A DNA stretch of 64,000 nucleotides from Nitzschia sp. pyKryTriq1 (Eukaryota; Bacillariophyta; Bacillariophyceae; Bacillariales; Bacillariaceae): contig OY101121.1 of assembly GCA_956465555.1 (NCBI GenBank), positions 1,884,722-1,948,721 of the forward strand, given 5' to 3'. The position numbers and the translations under genes are program-made. The first letter of the stretch is position 1; every line of letters begins with the position of its first letter. Positions 61,892 through 64,000 of this stretch are shown one piece after another. The notes beneath the pieces were generated by a model that saw only the letters and a program-made list of their open reading frames with translations, searched no databases and was not told the DNA's origin.

Positions 61892-63219
61892 GCGTCTAGT
61901 GTACTAGTCGCGGTAGTAGTGGTATCAAACGACCTGGCATTGAGAGAGAGTATAGGGCATCATGATGCTCTTGTTGCTACTGTACGGCGATTCGAAGTAT
62001 TACCATCGTCTTCTTCTGATGGTTGTTTATACTACTGTTGAATCCTGTCTCTCTCTCTCTCTACTCAATGACGACATACAAAACTACTATTTTTGCTGGA
62101 GAAATAAAGAGAAAAGTCGCCAATAAAATCAAAAGACAACAGGGAATCGGATTTCTGCGAACGCATGGAATCCATCGAACGCGCAGACAACGCGTTGACA
62201 ATTCCAGAAAGTGTGGATTTCCTGCCCTTCGCTGCTGTCTTGTTTTTGATGATACGGGCATGCATGCATCCACCACCAAAGAGGAATCGCGGCATTATCT
62301 GCATGTCGATCGATCAAAGGCAGGGAAGAAGAAGAAATCCATCAGCCACTAAAAACGAGTGACGTTGGTTTTGTGGCTGCTTCCACGCGTTCTTGTTGTT
62401 TCTTCTCTTTTGTGGAGGGAAGACCGTCCGGCGCGCGCTCGGTGGTGAGGAGAGGCAGGGAACCCCTTTTCACTGCTCTCCCCCCAATAATTTTCTTATG
62501 TCGTGCTTCTTTGATGATACTCCGACAAGTTTCAATACAGGAGTATCGGTTGTTTCTCTCTTATCTTGGTAGTCTACTAGTAGTAGAGAGAGCTAGAGTA
62601 GAGCTATCAAACTCGTACAGTAGCTCTACTCTCTAGTAGAGAGTACATACCGTAGGCCACTACCGGTACTCCTCTCTACTCTCCTACTCTCCTACTTCAG
62701 AGTAGAGAGTACATAGAGTTACAGTACCAGCAGTAGTCAATAGTAGAGAATGAGTCCGACATGAGCAGGAGATACTACTAGCGTACCGGGGATGCATATG
62801 TAGTTAGCTCTCGTCTCGTCTCGTCTCTAGCTAGTACTCTACTAGTAGATGATTTGGAAAGCGAGAGAGGAGTAGTCGTCGACTATTATTTTTGCTAAGT
62901 TCGTCTTACAATTTGCCCCCGATGTCGTAGTACAAGTAGTCTTCTAGCTTTTGTACAAGAAGAAAAAGCAGCTAGTCTACCTAGAATATCCTCCTCGCTC
63001 GCTTGGGCCATTTCAACTGTTTTGGACATACAGTACTCGTTCGGACAGTACGTTGGAGAGACTATCAACGAAGAATGAAACATGAGAATAAGGTACGTGT
63101 CTCTATAATAATAAATAATGAATGTAGATGAAAGAAATAGACGGTAGTATCATACGCCATGCATGAATGAATGAGGGAATGAAATGATAAAGAATGCGGT
63201 AGCCCCACACCCCTTTTAA
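61892..63219. other. Repeat-rich intergenic region
   Basis: The 1.3 kb is rich in CTCTAC/GTAGAG and TAGTAG motifs. It includes a 12-bp-arm hairpin (62595-62606 with 62621-62632) and ACTACCGGTACTCC near 62659. Open frames on both strands around 62023-62362 overlap one another and show no family signal. No gene is supported. Confidence 0.55.
62595..62632. repeat. Inverted repeat (12-bp arms, 14-nt loop)
   Basis: AGAGTAGAGCTA (62595-62606) and TAGCTCTACTCT (62621-62632) are perfect reverse complements. The flanks are further GTAGAG/CTCTAG-rich. Confidence 0.85.
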
Positions 63220-64000
63220 TTAAAGCATCATTCCGTGCCCGTTGCCACTGCCGTTGCTGCGCCTTCCATTCAATTGTGATGGAGGTGATGGAGCAAACAT
63301 ATTAGTGGAGGTGTTTGGTTTTGCCGCTGGACTCCCCATTTCCGAATCCACTTCAATTCCGGAGTCAAAATTAAATGCATGGGTTCCATTCGTTCCCGAC
63401 GACGAAATGACAGCATCACGAAAGCCAGATCCATCCATTTCAATATTGAGGGCTTCTGATTGATCCTTGGGAGCATTTTGACCTGCCTTGCGGAACGATG
63501 CGGTAGTGTCCTTTTCATCTCCCACTTCGGCACCACTGTGTCGTCGACGCATCGTTCGCCGGACCATAAACGCCATCATGAGGCCCACAACGACACTCAC
63601 CACAATAATAGCAGACATGACACCGGCCTCTAGACCATCATCGCCACTGCTACTGGAAGAGCCTTTCTGTGAACCATTGATTCCTGGCCAGTTACTCGGT
63701 TTGGCTCCCGAAATGTATTCGCAGTGCTAACAACAACAACAACAACAACAACAAACGTAGAGAACAATCATGTGTGAGCCACAAGAAGTTCCAAGTGCCA
63801 AAGCTAGACACACAAATACATAGTACCAGGTACAGTGCATTTCAATACAGTTCAATGCAGTTCAATCCACAAGCAAATTGCACTCACAGGCCCGTCGTAT
63901 TCAGATGGACAATCACAAGACCACTTCGAAGAGGACCGCACGCAAGTTCCTTGGTTGGTGCAGAACCAACTCGAGGTAGTTTCTTGCGGCGCTTGGCAGT
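63220..64000 (-). CDS. EGF-like / single-pass TM protein, N-terminus beyond window, 2+ exons
   Basis: Exon 64000-63888 (incomplete at the window edge) joins exon 63726-63220 across a 161-nt GTGAGT...TTAG intron (phase 0), for 206 visible residues. The first exon and the start of the second together make an EGF-like domain: FCTNQGTCV, SKWSCDCPSEYDGP|HCEY. A Gly/Ser linker is followed by one TM segment (AGVMSAIIVVSVVVGLMMAF) and a basic stop-transfer VRRTMRRRH. A cytoplasmic tail of about 115 residues is Ser/Asn/Gly-rich and ends GNGHGMML. It is a type I surface protein; the remaining ectodomain is off-window. The splice that completes the EGF cysteine pattern supports the model. Confidence 0.8.
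63729..63754. repeat. (AAC)n microsatellite in intron
   Basis: About nine AAC units lie immediately inside the acceptor end of the EGF-TM gene's intron; on the coding strand they form a (GTT)n tract. Confidence 0.9.

Noticed and set aside
62023-62362. Cluster of overlapping frames on both strands, 60-109 codons
   Set aside because: At least five mutually overlapping frames show no conserved motif. None has coding-like composition.
1-64000. tRNA, rRNA and snRNA genes
   Set aside because: I looked for cloverleaf-like and conserved RNA motifs by eye in the spacers and found none convincing. A covariance-model search (tRNAscan-SE, Infernal) would be needed to exclude them.

Overview
The window looks like nuclear DNA of a photosynthetic stramenopile, most likely a pennate diatom. 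This is inferred from four things. Several proteins carry signal-peptide-plus-transit presequences with an ASAF-like cleavage site, as expected for a plastid of secondary origin. There is a thylakoid FtsH and a carotenoid-isomerase-family flavoprotein. LRR proteins have the diatom-style C-terminus and ectodomain modules. Introns are short (68-161 nt, GT-AG). I find about 29 protein-coding genes, one retrotransposon fossil, one incomplete open segment, and many short palindromic or simple repeats between genes. By eye I found no rRNA, tRNA or CRISPR array.

Layout. 1-3810 (-): edge-truncated F-box-like/TBC (Rab-GAP) protein. 3811-5440: repeat-rich spacer with a 14-bp tandem array and a Ty1/copia fragment. 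5441-8402: two near-identical convergent type II membrane proteins (SGNH/PC-esterase-like) forming a large inverted repeat. 8701-12071: NatC catalytic subunit NAA30, an LRR protein and elongation factor SPT4. 12325-17034: a plastid protein with a duplicated domain, a Tat-targeted thylakoid-lumen protein and an SppA/SohB-type protease. 17283-24442: RNA polymerase III subunit RPC9, a membrane-anchored metallophosphatase, a PAS/LOV-like protein, a Cys-rich secreted protein and a fatty acid hydroxylase/sterol desaturase. 25243-33851: TFIIE-alpha, Sfp-type phosphopantetheinyl transferase, CRTISO-like flavoprotein, CIAO2/MIP18, a small tetraspan protein and a Golgi-type sulfotransferase. 34256-45806: SMYD-type SET/MYND protein, FtsH, a double-module LRR membrane protein, a MerA-like disulfide reductase and PRMT7. 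46160-54530 (-): a 956-aa WD40 protein, a rhomboid protease and an RCC1-repeat protein. 55590-64000: beta-mannosidase (6 exons), PIG-P (3 short exons), an MgtE/SLC41-like protein, an orphan open segment ending in a PIP-box-like motif, and an edge-truncated EGF-like/TM protein.

The genes do not form an operon-like or biosynthetic cluster. It is ordinary gene-dense nuclear sequence in which many neighbours are divergent pairs sharing 400-1000 bp spacers. Loose themes are plastid function (12-17 kb, FtsH, rhomboid, CRTISO-like) and the secretory/GPI/glycan pathway (PIG-P, beta-mannosidase, sulfotransferase, EGF-TM). Exon boundaries were worked out from reading frame, GT-AG signals and family alignment from memory. 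They are internally consistent in phase but untested. I found no clear undescribed system. The best leads are the F-box/TBC fusion, the inverted gene pair, the recurrent GTACCGGTAC palindrome, the split of intron donors into GTRAG and GTRCG classes, the LOV-like domain without its cysteine, and the orphan PIP-box segment.
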